Positions 15,421-24,907 of a DNA stretch of 64,000 nucleotides are shown here, piece by piece. Location of the stretch: positions 10,145 through 74,144 of the forward strand of contig JBFLKU010000006.1 in the NCBI GenBank assembly GCA_040883315.1, read 5' to 3'. Origin of the DNA: JAFGUF01 sp040883315. Its GTDB lineage: Bacteria; Bacillota; Clostridia; Christensenellales; UMGS416. A program made the position numbers and the translations under genes. How positions within the stretch are numbered: the stretch's first letter is position 1; each line of letters opens with the position of its first letter. Below the pieces are notes generated by a model. That model saw nothing but the letters and a program-made list of their open reading frames with translations. It was not told the origin of the DNA and did not search any database.

Positions 15421-17619
15421 TTGGCAGTATATAGTGACGCAAAGAAAATGAGATTTGTATTAATGAAAGAGCACCCTTTATTGGGCTATGCTCTTTCTTT
15501 TATGCTAGGTGCATTTCTGGCGATAGAGCTGGATATTCCGAATATAATATTTGCAGTGATATTACTGATATCATTTTCATTTGCTGCTGTTTTCGTATTT
15601 ATGCAGAAAAGATCATGGCATTTTGCTTTGATTATATTTCTGTGTGCAGGCTATCTGCTGGCGCAAAAAAGCATACCGAGCTGGTATAGCACCAGCTATG
15701 TGCCTCCTGAGAAAAGCCAGATAATTGGCTTTGTGGAGAGCGTGGAGGAAAAAGGATATGCCAGTGAGTTTATATTGTCCGATGTATCCATTGGGAATGA
15801 AGAGATAGAATCCAGAATAGTGGTTAAAAATGTAACAGAGCAAAGCTATGTGAAGCCGGGGCAGAAAATAGCATTCAGCGGCATTTTGGAAAAGCCTGCC
15901 GCAGCACAGCAGGAGGGCATGTTTTCAGAAGCCAGATATTATATGACCAAGAACATTCAATACAAATGCACATTGTTCAATGCTAAAATAACAATATTGG
16001 ATGACAAACCTGAAATGGTGTCTGCCAATTATAAATGGCAGGAGAAAATATATAACCAGTTGGAGAAAGACTTCAGTCAGCCTGTTTTGGGCATGATATA
16101 CTCCATAGGAACTGGAAACAAGGCTTATATGAATACACAGCTATATGCAATGTGTTCTGATTTAGGCATTGCTCATATCTTTGCCATATCCGGGCTGCAT
16201 ATTGGTGCATTGCTCATTTTGTGGGAATTCTACTGCAAAAAGCGAAAGAAAAGATTTTTGATAAAAATAGCAGGCAGTGCAGTATTAATATTTATATTGT
16301 ATATAGTGGTAGGCAGCAGAGCATCCTTGCTGCGTGCAGCCGCCATGTGGGCACTGATAGTTGTGTACCAATATATAGGCGTTAAAGGGGACATGATAGA
16401 TTTTTTAGCCATGGCAATGCTCGCACTATTGTTTATGAATCCTCTATATGCTATAGACCTTGGCTTTATACTTTCTATTACATGCGTGGGAGCTATAGGA
16501 TTGGTTTATATTCCCCTCCTGAAAAAATATAAAGGCAGCAAGATATTTAATTTTTATCCAATTTCCATGTTCATTGTGTCTCTGTCGATTTTGTCATTTT
16601 CATGGATAATTACAGCCAAAGCCTTTGGACAGGTGGCTGTGATGTCACCCATATGGAATGTGATATTTGTTCCCATGGTAGTGGTTTTGATAGCCATGCT
16701 GATGGGATATGCTTTCTTGTTTTACGTTCCTTTTGTAAATACCGCAGTTATTTGGATTATTGATAATTTTACTAAGCTGATAATTAAGCTGGTTGATATA
16801 TGCTCAAAGATTAATTTTCAGATAGCTACACCAAAAATCAGCTTTTTTGAGGCATTATTTATCATTATAGGGTTTTTGATAGCCGCGGATATATTAATAA
16901 AAGGAAGAAGAACCCTAAGAACGCTGATAGGCACTGCGGTGATGGGAGTGACTATTTTATTTGTTATATTCACACCGCCCAAGGAGAGGCTGGATGTATA
17001 TGCAGGCTACGATGCGCCGTTTGTGTTTATATATGAGGACGGCAAATCCATAGTTATTCTGAATGAAGATGACGGCGGAATAGAGAGAGTGCTGAAGGAC
17101 ATAGACCAAGATACAATTGATATTTTTATATATACAGGAAATGATATATTGGATTTAGAAGAGCTTTTAGCAGATATAGAAAGCATTGAATTTAAAGAAA
17201 TTATCGTGCATAAAGATTTGATGGAAGAGTACCAAGGCGACATACAGTATACAACAGTGGAAACAAACGAAAAAGTATCCTATGGAGATGTATCCGTAGC
17301 GATAGCACCATTTAGAGCAAATGAAAACGCAGTAGTTCATTATTACGCGGATATAAAATATTACGAAAGACAATTTGTATATATAGACCCACTAAGGCTG
17401 CGAGAAGGTGCAATAGAAGACTGTGAAGTAATGATATCAACAGGATGGACAAAGCAAAGAATAGAAAATGCTGTCTATGCGAAGAGCAAATATGTTATAA
17501 TAAATTCCAAGGATTATTTGATGAACGAAATAATTGCAGATGAAAATGGCATGGCAATCCCAGAGTTCAACATTAATGAATATGGGTCATTCACCTACTA
17601 TCATAAGGAGAAAAAATGA
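15421..17619 (+). CDS. comEC: ComEC/Rec2 competence-type DNA channel protein
   Basis: A 732-residue membrane protein. N-terminal helices and a DUF4131 beta domain run to about residue 210. The Competence domain begins with 'IAHIFAISGLHIGAL' (about 242-256), followed by 8-9 helices. A C-terminal soluble part (from about 520) starts like the ComEC MBL domain ('LDVYAGYDAPFVFIYEDGKS'). The expected HxHxDH motif is absent: the place reads 'IFIYTGNDILDLEELL'. ComEC carries single-stranded DNA across the membrane; loss of the metal site suggests no nuclease activity. The TTG start at 15421 with GAGG upstream is the best choice; an ATG at 15448 is possible. It overlaps holA by four bases. Confidence 0.88.
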   Translation: MAVYSDAKKMRFVLMKEHPLLGYALSFMLGAFLAIELDIPNIIFAVILLISFSFAAVFVFMQKRSWHFALIIFLCAGYLLAQKSIPSWYSTSYVPPEKSQIIGFVESVEEKGYASEFILSDVSIGNEEIESRIVVKNVTEQSYVKPGQKIAFSGILEKPAAAQQEGMFSEARYYMTKNIQYKCTLFNAKITILDDKPEMVSANYKWQEKIYNQLEKDFSQPVLGMIYSIGTGNKAYMNTQLYAMCSDLGIAHIFAISGLHIGALLILWEFYCKKRKKRFLIKIAGSAVLIFILYIVVGSRASLLRAAAMWALIVVYQYIGVKGDMIDFLAMAMLALLFMNPLYAIDLGFILSITCVGAIGLVYIPLLKKYKGSKIFNFYPISMFIVSLSILSFSWIITAKAFGQVAVMSPIWNVIFVPMVVVLIAMLMGYAFLFYVPFVNTAVIWIIDNFTKLIIKLVDICSKINFQIATPKISFFEALFIIIGFLIAADILIKGRRTLRTLIGTAVMGVTILFVIFTPPKERLDVYAGYDAPFVFIYEDGKSIVILNEDDGGIERVLKDIDQDTIDIFIYTGNDILDLEELLADIESIEFKEIIVHKDLMEEYQGDIQYTTVETNEKVSYGDVSVAIAPFRANENAVVHYYADIKYYERQFVYIDPLRLREGAIEDCEVMISTGWTKQRIENAVYAKSKYVIINSKDYLMNEIIADENGMAIPEFNINEYGSFTYYHKEKK

Positions 17620-18641
17620 ACTGGCAGCAGCTAGAAAAAGAAATAGAGAGCAAAAAATTTTGTGGGGCTTGTTTGCTGTATGGCGATGAGGAGCATCTGA
17701 AAGATGCTGTGATAAAAAGAACAATAAATATAAATGTTGCTGATGGCATGCAGGACTTGAATGTCAGCAAAATAGCAGTAGATGATATAGAAAAAATAAA
17801 AGAATCAGCCGATATGCTTCCCTTTATGGCGGAAAAAAGAATTGTTATTGTAGATAGCTACAAAAAATTCTATGTGCCAAAAGGACAATACAAGAGTGAG
17901 GACATGAAAGCCGCTGTAGAACAGATAGGCGAAATAGCAGACAAAAAAAACAGCGATGCGATTATATTCTTTCTATGCAGGGGCAAGGTGGACGCCGCAA
18001 ACCCGCTTTTTAAGGTATTTAAAAGCAAAGACCTGGAAGTATCCTACAACAAGATAACAGAAAAAGAAAAGGCAGAAGTACTGAAAAAAACAGCAGATGA
18101 AAACGGAATGGATATATCCATATCTGTTATTAATTTTTTAATAAAATTCACTGGCGGAGATTTGCTGATGCTGGAAAACGAGCTGGCAAAACTTCAGGCA
18201 TACAAAAAAGGTGCTATTACTGCAAAAGATGTGGAGAGAGTATGCCATGCTAGTGCGGACTACAACGTTTTCAACATGATAAAGGCTATAGATGCCAAAA
18301 GAGAGCATGAAGCACTGAGGATATTGAAGGACATGCTGCGAGGCGGAGAATACATAGGCGGCATAGTGTCGCTTATCGAGAGGCAATATCGTACCTATGC
18401 ATTCATTGAAGATATGCAGAGCGAATTTGGCGGAAGCGTAAACTATGCGGAGATGGAAAAGCGCATAGGTGTAAAATCATTTGTTATAGAGAAAATGTAT
18501 AAGCAAGGACTGAGAATAGAAAAAGAAAAGCGAGACAAAATATTGAGAATGTGCACAGATGCAGACTATCTGGCAAAGCGAGGAAAGATAAACGACGAAG
18601 CTGCGCTGGAAAATCTGGTTATTAATCTGATGGCACAGTAG
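17616..18641 (+). CDS. holA: DNA polymerase III subunit delta
   Basis: A 341-residue protein of the HolA family: 'ACLLYGDEEHLKDAVIKR' at the start (the delta-subunit version of the AAA+ core, without a Walker A motif), and 'FTGGDLLMLENELAKLQAY' and 'NVFNMIKAIDAKREHEALRIL' in the middle and C-terminal collar regions. Delta opens the beta clamp in the clamp-loader complex. The ATG overlaps the comEC stop (ATGA), the usual comEC-holA coupling of Firmicutes. Confidence 0.93.
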   Translation: MNWQQLEKEIESKKFCGACLLYGDEEHLKDAVIKRTININVADGMQDLNVSKIAVDDIEKIKESADMLPFMAEKRIVIVDSYKKFYVPKGQYKSEDMKAAVEQIGEIADKKNSDAIIFFLCRGKVDAANPLFKVFKSKDLEVSYNKITEKEKAEVLKKTADENGMDISISVINFLIKFTGGDLLMLENELAKLQAYKKGAITAKDVERVCHASADYNVFNMIKAIDAKREHEALRILKDMLRGGEYIGGIVSLIERQYRTYAFIEDMQSEFGGSVNYAEMEKRIGVKSFVIEKMYKQGLRIEKEKRDKILRMCTDADYLAKRGKINDEAALENLVINLMAQ

Positions 18642-18649
18642 GAGGAACC

Positions 18650-19813
18650 ATGGAAGAGAAATTAAACATTGGCTTAATAGGATATAAATTCATGGGGAAA
18701 GCACATTCCAGTGCTTTCACGCAGCTGCCTATATATTTTGGAGAAGAATACAGAGTGAACAAGAAAATAATATGTGGCAGAAATGCGGACAGCTTGGGAA
18801 AGGCTGCACGTCAGTTTGGCTGGGAAGAGCAGGTGAAAGACTACAAAGAGCTGATAAAAAGAGACGATATAGATATTATAGATGTTACTACTCCCAGTAA
18901 TTTTCATAAGGAAATAGTGATGGAGGCATTGGAGGCAGGCAAGCATGTTTTCTGCGAAAAGCCGCTGGCACTGAATGTGGCTGATGCCAGAGAAATGCTG
19001 GAGGCTGCAAACAAAAGTGGAGTGAAGCACCAAATAGGATTCAACTATCGGTTTGTTCCTGCCATAAGACTGGCAAAGAAAATGATAGATGAAGACAGGC
19101 TGGGCAGAATATATCACTTTAGGGCAAGGTATCTGCAGGACTGGGCAACCAGCCCGGATTTCCCGCTGACATGGCGATTTGACAAAAGCATATGCGGCAG
19201 CGGAGCATTAGGAGATTTAGGAGCACATGCCATAGATTTAGCACACTTTTTGGTGGGGGATATAAAGACTGTTACAGGCATGAACGAGACGTTCATTAGG
19301 CAGAGGCCGATACTGCAGGGAGAGGGCGGGCTGGCTGCTAAGGCTGAAAAAAACGCACCATTAGGCGACGTGACGATAGACGATGCCACACTGTTCTGTG
19401 CACAGTTTGAAAACGGTGCACTGGGCTCATTCGAAATGACAAGGTACGCAGCAGGCAACAAAAATGGAATGTTCTTTGAAGTGAATGGCGAAAAAGGCTC
19501 GGTTAAATTTTTCTTTGAAAGAATGAATGAGCTGATGTACTGCGACTATACAAATGAGAACGAGACACAGGGCTTCACTAGAATACAGACAACAGATTCT
19601 ATGCATAGCTATGCGAAGTATTATTATCCGGCAGGGCATGTGATAGGATATGGCGATACATTTACTTGCGAAATGTATGAATTTATAAAGGCTATAAAGG
19701 AAAACACAAAGGCTATGCCGGGCTTCGAAGATGGCGTGAAGACTGCACAGGTGATGGATGCAGTGGATTTATCTATAGCAAATAGAGCATGGGTCAACGT
19801 TAAAGAAATATAG
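18650..19813 (+). CDS. Gfo/Idh/MocA family oxidoreductase
   Basis: A 387-residue NAD(P)-dependent sugar-type dehydrogenase. The Rossmann start is 'IGLIGYKFMGKAHSSAF', the family motif is 'GKHVFCEKPLALN', and the C-terminal alpha/beta domain holds 'GFNYRFVPAI' and 'LGDLGAHAIDLAHFLVGD' with its catalytic His. These enzymes oxidise inositols, sugars or their derivatives; the substrate is not readable. AGGAGG lies directly before the start and the gene follows holA by eight bases. A strong palindromic terminator follows. A second, shorter family member lies at 41344-42309. Confidence 0.9.
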   Translation: MEEKLNIGLIGYKFMGKAHSSAFTQLPIYFGEEYRVNKKIICGRNADSLGKAARQFGWEEQVKDYKELIKRDDIDIIDVTTPSNFHKEIVMEALEAGKHVFCEKPLALNVADAREMLEAANKSGVKHQIGFNYRFVPAIRLAKKMIDEDRLGRIYHFRARYLQDWATSPDFPLTWRFDKSICGSGALGDLGAHAIDLAHFLVGDIKTVTGMNETFIRQRPILQGEGGLAAKAEKNAPLGDVTIDDATLFCAQFENGALGSFEMTRYAAGNKNGMFFEVNGEKGSVKFFFERMNELMYCDYTNENETQGFTRIQTTDSMHSYAKYYYPAGHVIGYGDTFTCEMYEFIKAIKENTKAMPGFEDGVKTAQVMDAVDLSIANRAWVNVKEI

Positions 19814-19829
19814 AAAAACCGAAATGATA

Positions 19830-19862
19830 AAAGAGCTGTACATAATGTATGTACAGCTCTTT
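19830..19862. terminator. bidirectional terminator
   Basis: A perfect 14-bp stem beginning AAAGAGCTGTACAT with a 5-nt loop. It lies between convergent genes ending at 19813 and 19880; A and T runs flank both sides. Confidence 0.85.
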
Positions 19863-19879
19863 GCTTTGCGCTTTTGTTT

Positions 19880-21931
19880 TTATCGCGCCACTTCGTCTCG
19901 CAGGTCGGCGCCTGTGAACTGTGAATTATAAAGGTCAGCGTAGAATCCTTTTTGTGCCATCAGAGCTTCGTGGTTGCCCTGTTCTATCACTTCGCCTTCG
20001 TTCATCACCAGTATTGTGCTGGCGTCTTTTATTGTTGACAGTCTATGGGCTATTACGAAGTTTGTTCTGCCCTCCATTAGTGCTATCATTGCGTTTTGTA
20101 TATATGCCTCTGTTCTGGTGTCCACGCTGCTGGTGGCTTCATCCAGTATCAGTATTTTTGGGTCTGCCAGCAGTGCACGCGCTATCGTCAGAAGCTGACG
20201 CTGTCCTTGTGATATGTTAGTTGCGTCTTCTTTGAGCACTGTGTCGTATCCGCCGGGAAGTGTCCTGATGAAGTGATCAGCATGCGCCATCTTTGCACAT
20301 CTGATTATATCTTCTTCTGTAGCGTCAGGGTTTCCATAGGCTATGTTTTCGCGGATTGTGCCATTGAATAGCCATGTGTCCTGCAGCACCATTCCAAACT
20401 CCTTGCGAAGCTCGTTTCTGGAAAGCTCTGTGGTGTCTATGCCGTCTACTGTTATTTTGCCTTCGTCTATTTCATAGAAACGCATCAGCAGGTTTATTAA
20501 TGTTGTTTTGCCTGCGCCTGTAGGTCCTACAATGGCTATGGTGTCTCCCGGTGCTACGTTCAGGTTCATATCCTTTATAATTGTCTTATTCTCTTCATAG
20601 CCGAATTTCACATGCTCAAATGTAACTGAGCCCTTGGTATCTTTCAACACTTTTGAAACTGCAGGGTCTGCTATTTGCTCTGGTTCATCCAGTATTTCAA
20701 ATACTCTCTCGGCAGCTGCCACTGCAGACTGCATTACGTTGGCTATTTGTGCAGTTTGTGCTATTGGCTGGGTGAAGCGGCGGGAATATTGTATGAATGC
20801 CTGTACATCACCTATTGATATTCTGCCGTTGATTACCAGAACACCGCCAACTACGCATACCAATACATAGCTCAGGTTGTTTACAAAGTTCATCAGCGGC
20901 ATCATTATTCCGGACATAAACTGCGCTTTCCAGCCCACATCATATAGTCTTTCATTTATCTCTTGGAATTTTTCCAAGGATTTTTGTTCCTGACCGAAAG
21001 CCTTAATTATCTTGTGCCCTGTGTACATTTCCTCTACGTGTCCGTTGATATTTCCTATTTCCTTTTGCTGACCTATGAAATACTTTTGGCTTTTCTTTAT
21101 TATCTTTTGGCTGATAATAACTGTTAGAGGAAGTACTATCAGGCTGATTAATGTAAGCCATCCGGAAATTGTAAGCATCATCACCAATATACCGATAATT
21201 GTTGCAAAGGCAGTGATTACCTGTGTAACGCTTTGCTGTAGAGTATTTGATATGGTGTCTATATCGTTGGTCACTCGGCTTAGCACCTCTCCGTGTGTGC
21301 GTCCGTCAAAATATTTCAATGGAAGTTTTGTTAGCTTCAGCTTCACTTCGTTACGCATTTTGTATACAATCCTTTGAGATGTATAGGCCATAATCAGCTG
21401 CTGAATGTAGGCTAGCAATGAGCTTACACCATATAGGCCGATAACCAGCATTATGATTTTTAATAGCCTGCTGAAATCGATGTCTACACTAACATACTGC
21501 CACAGGTTTCCGAATACTATGCTTAGCTGTTCCTTTGTTTCTCTATCCTGAAAAACGCTAATTGCTGCATCTGGATCAGACTGCATATTTTTCAGTATAT
21601 TCATGACTTCAGGATTTTCTGCCAGAGCCTGCTGTGTTTCAGGCTCGCTTAGCTTTGCTATAAACGCCTGGCTATCGAAGGTGAAGCCTTCTATTATTGT
21701 ATCTGTTGCGTTTCCTAATATTTTCGGTCCGAATATTCCAAAGACTGATGAAAATGCAGCAAGCAGCAGTACAAATATTAAAGATGTTCTTTTATCTGAT
21801 AAATATCTTAATAGTCTCCTGAAAGAGTGTTTAAAGTTTTTTGGCTTTTCCACAGGGACTCCGCCGTGTCCTCCGGGACCCATGCCCCCACCACGAGGAG
21901 GTTTGACTTTTGTTTGATTTTGGTTACTCAT
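19880..21931 (-). CDS. ABC exporter half-transporter, catalytic partner
   Basis: A 683-residue type IV ABC exporter. A Gly/Pro-rich N-terminus precedes six membrane helices with an enlarged extracellular loop after helix 1. The ATPase follows: Walker A 'GPTGAGKTT', signature 'NISQGQRQL', Walker B 'ILILDEATSSVD' and H-loop 'IAHRLST'. The catalytic Glu and His are both present. It pairs with the upstream 577-residue subunit (11 bp gap) as an LmrCD/BmrCD-like heterodimeric drug exporter. The signature starts N-I-S-Q-G rather than L-S-G-G-Q, typical of asymmetric pairs. It lies in the TetR-controlled operon. Confidence 0.93.
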   Translation of the reverse strand: MSNQNQTKVKPPRGGGMGPGGHGGVPVEKPKNFKHSFRRLLRYLSDKRTSLIFVLLLAAFSSVFGIFGPKILGNATDTIIEGFTFDSQAFIAKLSEPETQQALAENPEVMNILKNMQSDPDAAISVFQDRETKEQLSIVFGNLWQYVSVDIDFSRLLKIIMLVIGLYGVSSLLAYIQQLIMAYTSQRIVYKMRNEVKLKLTKLPLKYFDGRTHGEVLSRVTNDIDTISNTLQQSVTQVITAFATIIGILVMMLTISGWLTLISLIVLPLTVIISQKIIKKSQKYFIGQQKEIGNINGHVEEMYTGHKIIKAFGQEQKSLEKFQEINERLYDVGWKAQFMSGIMMPLMNFVNNLSYVLVCVVGGVLVINGRISIGDVQAFIQYSRRFTQPIAQTAQIANVMQSAVAAAERVFEILDEPEQIADPAVSKVLKDTKGSVTFEHVKFGYEENKTIIKDMNLNVAPGDTIAIVGPTGAGKTTLINLLMRFYEIDEGKITVDGIDTTELSRNELRKEFGMVLQDTWLFNGTIRENIAYGNPDATEEDIIRCAKMAHADHFIRTLPGGYDTVLKEDATNISQGQRQLLTIARALLADPKILILDEATSSVDTRTEAYIQNAMIALMEGRTNFVIAHRLSTIKDASTILVMNEGEVIEQGNHEALMAQKGFYADLYNSQFTGADLRDEVAR

Positions 21932-21942
21932 TGTATACCTCC

Positions 21943-23676
21943 TTATTGTGCTTGTAGTTCTTCCACAGATAACTGGGAAGCAACTATCTCTTTGTATATG
22001 TCGCAGCTAGCCATCAGCTCCTTGTGGGTGCCTTGACCAACTATTTTTCCATTGTCTAGTACTATTATTCTGTCTGCGTGCATTACTGTGCTCACTCTTT
22101 GTGCTATTATGAACACTGTTGAATTTTTCGTATCTGCTTCCAGAGCCTTTCTTAGCTTGGCATCTGTTTTAAAGTCCAGTGCCGAGAAGCTATCGTCAAA
22201 TATATATATTTCCGGTTTGCGTATCAGTGCTCTTGCGATTGATAGCCTTTGTTTTTGTCCACCGGAGTAGTTTGTGCCGCCTTGGGCAACAGCAGACTCT
22301 ATGCCTTCATCCATTTCTGAAACAAAGTCATATGCCTGTGCTGTCTTTAGTGCAGCCATAATTTCCTCTTCTGTAGCGTCTTCTTTTCCGTAGCGGATGT
22401 TTTCTGCTATTGTGCCGTGGAAAAGATTTACCATCTGCGGAACAAAGCCTATCTTGCTGCGAAGCTCTTTTTGTGCTATGTCACGCACATTCACTCCGTC
22501 TATCAGTATCTCACCTTCCTGCGCATCATAGAACCTTGGTATCAGGTTTATAAGGGTAGATTTACCAGAGCCTGTGCCGCCGATTATAGCTGTGGTCTCA
22601 CCAGGCTTTGCAGAGAATGAAATATTGCTGACTGCACATTCTGATGCACCATGGAATCTGAAACATACGTCTTTGAATTCCACATATCCTCTTTGGCTGT
22701 CTGCCTTTATAGGTATGCCAGCCTCTATTATCTCTTGCTCCATATCCAGCACTTCGTTTATTCTCTTTGCTGATGCACTGGCACGAGGCAGCATCACAAA
22801 CATCATGGTCGCCATTATAAGTGACATCATTATCTGCATCACATATTGCTGGAATGCCATCATGTCGCCTATTTCCAGTCCGCCGTTTTGTATGCGATGT
22901 GAGCCAAACCATATGATTGCAACTGTTGTAATATTGAGTATCAGCATGATAGCCGGTATCAGTATACCCATCAGTTTATATACTTTTATTGAAGTATCTG
23001 TTAAGTCCTTATTAGACTCATCAAATCTTTTTATTTCATATTCTTTTTTGTTAAACGCTCTGATTACTCGGATACCTGTCAGGCTTTCTCTAAGCACTAG
23101 GTTTACTCTGTCTATCTTTAGCTGTAAAGACTTAAACAGATTGATTGCCTTTGTGCCGACGAGCCCAATAAGTATGCCCATGGCCGCAACAACAGCTACT
23201 ATTATCCAAGATAATGGCTTGTCTTTCTGTACTGCCAGGAACACGCCGCCTATGGCTGTGATGGGTGCTGCCAGCAGCATAGTCAGCATCATAACATATA
23301 CATTAAGAAGCTGTGTAACGTCGTTTGTGCTTCTTGTTATCAATGAAGCTGTGCCTATTTTGTCAAACTCGTGCAGTGAATAGTTGGTAACTTTGTCGAA
23401 GATTGCACCTCTTATATCCTTTGCCATGCCTACTGCGGTTCTGGATGCAAAATATCTTGCAACTATTGTACATATGCTTACAATCAATGTGAATGCCAGC
23501 ATTATTCCGCCAGTTTTTATTATATAGGCGATGTCTTGGTTAAATACGCCTTCGTCTATTATATCCGACATTAAGTTCGGAAGATAAAGCTGACTGATGG
23601 CTTGAACAAATGTGAAAGCAACAACCAAAATTGCCTGCAATTTGTAAGGTTTAAAAAACCTAAATAATTTTCCCAT
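21943..23676 (-). CDS. ABC exporter half-transporter, degenerate-site partner
   Basis: A 577-residue ABC exporter subunit with six membrane helices and an ATPase. Walker A is 'GGTGSGKST' and the signature is 'YSGGQKQRLS' (intact). Walker B is 'IYIFDDSFSALD', with Asp in place of the catalytic Glu, and the H-loop is 'FIIAQRVST', with Gln in place of His. These changes mark the non-catalytic site of heterodimeric exporters; the neighbouring 683-residue protein supplies the active one. The gene begins four bases after the TetR gene. Substrates are probably lipophilic drugs or lipids, unproven. Confidence 0.93.
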   Translation of the reverse strand: MGKLFRFFKPYKLQAILVVAFTFVQAISQLYLPNLMSDIIDEGVFNQDIAYIIKTGGIMLAFTLIVSICTIVARYFASRTAVGMAKDIRGAIFDKVTNYSLHEFDKIGTASLITRSTNDVTQLLNVYVMMLTMLLAAPITAIGGVFLAVQKDKPLSWIIVAVVAAMGILIGLVGTKAINLFKSLQLKIDRVNLVLRESLTGIRVIRAFNKKEYEIKRFDESNKDLTDTSIKVYKLMGILIPAIMLILNITTVAIIWFGSHRIQNGGLEIGDMMAFQQYVMQIMMSLIMATMMFVMLPRASASAKRINEVLDMEQEIIEAGIPIKADSQRGYVEFKDVCFRFHGASECAVSNISFSAKPGETTAIIGGTGSGKSTLINLIPRFYDAQEGEILIDGVNVRDIAQKELRSKIGFVPQMVNLFHGTIAENIRYGKEDATEEEIMAALKTAQAYDFVSEMDEGIESAVAQGGTNYSGGQKQRLSIARALIRKPEIYIFDDSFSALDFKTDAKLRKALEADTKNSTVFIIAQRVSTVMHADRIIVLDNGKIVGQGTHKELMASCDIYKEIVASQLSVEELQAQ

Positions 23677-23680
23677 TCTA

Positions 23681-24268
23681 TTATCCTTTCTGTGTTTTGC
23701 TGCTATCTGTCTTTATCGCAGTAATTGTTTTTTCCACCATCCAATTGAAATAGTCTGTTCCATCATCTGTTTTTTCCAATATAAACTTCCTCATTAAAAA
23801 TCCAAAAACATTGGAAAAGAAATATTTTCTGCACATTATAGGCTCGTCTGAAATCACGCCCATATCATGCATTTTTTGAAAATATTCATCGGACAGGGTT
23901 CTTACTTTCATTTCCACTTTCGGCTTTGAGAATTCACTTATTTCCTCGCTATCTTTGTCCTTAATATGCATCTTCATCAGTTTTGCATTATCCTTATAAA
24001 GAGTGTAAAAGAATCCTGACAATTTCTTAAGGTCGCGCTCGATATCATATGTAAGGTCTTTTTCAAAGAAGTTGATAAGAATATCCGCCTCAAAGGTGCT
24101 GTGAACAGCAACCATAAAAAGATTTCTCTTGCTTTCAAAGTGGCGAAAGAGTGTAACTTCGCTTATTCCCGCTTTGCCGGCAATGTCTTTCGTGGTTGTT
24201 GCTGCATATCCTTTGGTAGAAAACAATTCCTTTGCAGCATCTATTATTTTTTGTCTTGTATCATTCAT
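23681..24268 (-). CDS. TetR family repressor of the ABC exporter operon
   Basis: A 195-residue TetR regulator. The N-terminal helix-turn-helix reads 'ATTTKDIAGKAGISEVTLFRHFESKRNLF'-like, split over helices 2-3, and the C-terminal ligand domain is divergent as usual. The ATG at 24268 lies four bases after GGAGG; the frame is open further upstream but that stretch contains the operator. It is first in an operon with the two ABC genes, and a 10-bp inverted repeat at 24281-24302 overlaps its promoter. Ligand-relieved autorepression with the exporter is the likely circuit. Confidence 0.92.
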   Translation of the reverse strand: MNDTRQKIIDAAKELFSTKGYAATTTKDIAGKAGISEVTLFRHFESKRNLFMVAVHSTFEADILINFFEKDLTYDIERDLKKLSGFFYTLYKDNAKLMKMHIKDKDSEEISEFSKPKVEMKVRTLSDEYFQKMHDMGVISDEPIMCRKYFFSNVFGFLMRKFILEKTDDGTDYFNWMVEKTITAIKTDSSKTQKG

Positions 24269-24280
24269 TGAGCCTCCAAA

Positions 24281-24302
24281 TGTAAGTAAGTGCTTACTTA
24301 CA
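24281..24302. promoter_or_regulatory. TetR operator
   Basis: Perfect 10-bp arms (TGTAAGTAAG and CTTACTTACA) around a 2-bp centre, directly downstream of the -10 box and about 13 bp before the start codon. Size, symmetry and position are typical of TetR-family autoregulation. Confidence 0.85.
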
Positions 24303-24303
24303 T

Positions 24304-24332
24304 AATATATATTATACAATTTGCTTTGTCAA
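24304..24332 (-). promoter_or_regulatory. promoter of the TetR-ABC operon
   Basis: Consensus TTGACA, 17-bp spacer, TATATT on the minus strand. The operator covers the expected transcription start. Confidence 0.75.
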
Positions 24333-24449
24333 CGAATTTTGCATGAAGATTTTCTTATTATTTTCTTAATTATTGAACAGTATAGAATGGATAAAGATTA
24401 ATATATTTAATATAAAATGCAATAAAAATAAATATATTTAAATATATGC

Positions 24450-24478
24450 TTGCAAAATATTAAATATTGTGATATTAT
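24450..24478 (+). promoter_or_regulatory. promoter of the DUF2089 gene
   Basis: TTGCAA, 17-bp spacer, TATTAT. A 6-bp inverted repeat (ATTCAA-TAA-TTGAAT, 24481-24495) lies between the -10 box and the ribosome site and could be an operator for the product. Confidence 0.5.
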
Positions 24479-24505
24479 TTATTCAATAATTGAATGGAGG
24501 GAAGT

Positions 24506-24868
24506 ATGAAAACATTTACTATACCAAAGACTTGTCCTGTTTGCGGCAAAGAGTACTTTGTGAAGACACTGGAATGCAATGGATGCCATACTACACTAGA
24601 TGGCAAATTTGCACTGGGCGTTTTTTCGAATCTAGACAGCGAACAGACGGAATTTGTTTTGATTTTCCTTAAAAACCACGGAAACATACAAAAGGTTGGC
24701 AAGGAGCTGGGCATTTCATATCCTACAGTAAAAAATAGAATCAACAAGGTTTTGAAGGCACTGGGGCAGGAAACGCCAAATGAAAACGAAGATATATTGA
24801 CTATGCTAAAAAATGATGAAATCACACTGGATGAGGCAACAAAGGCAATAATGAATCAAAAAAAATAA
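24506..24868 (+). CDS. DUF2089 zinc-ribbon/HTH protein
   Basis: A 120-residue protein. An N-terminal zinc ribbon ('CPVCGKEY' and 'CNGCHTTL') is followed by a helix-turn-helix at about 68-95 ('GNIQKVGKELGISYPTVKNRINKVL') and an acidic tail with a short 'NDEITLDEATKAI' helix. This is the layout of DUF2089, a presumed DNA-binding family. The ATG at 24506 lies after GGAGGG; an in-frame ATG twelve bases upstream overlaps the site. The tetrapeptide-repeat protein gene follows after 39 bp with a similar 'GKITHEEAEKLL' helix, so the pair probably works together. Confidence 0.85.
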   Translation: MKTFTIPKTCPVCGKEYFVKTLECNGCHTTLDGKFALGVFSNLDSEQTEFVLIFLKNHGNIQKVGKELGISYPTVKNRINKVLKALGQETPNENEDILTMLKNDEITLDEATKAIMNQKK

Positions 24869-24907
24869 TAAACTAATCTATATTAATATTTGACAAAGGA
24901 GATAGCT

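Noticed and set aside
22574..23383. 269-codon open frame antisense to the ABC exporter
   Set aside because: It is a shadow of the 577-residue ABC subunit, whose Walker and signature motifs are intact on the other strand.
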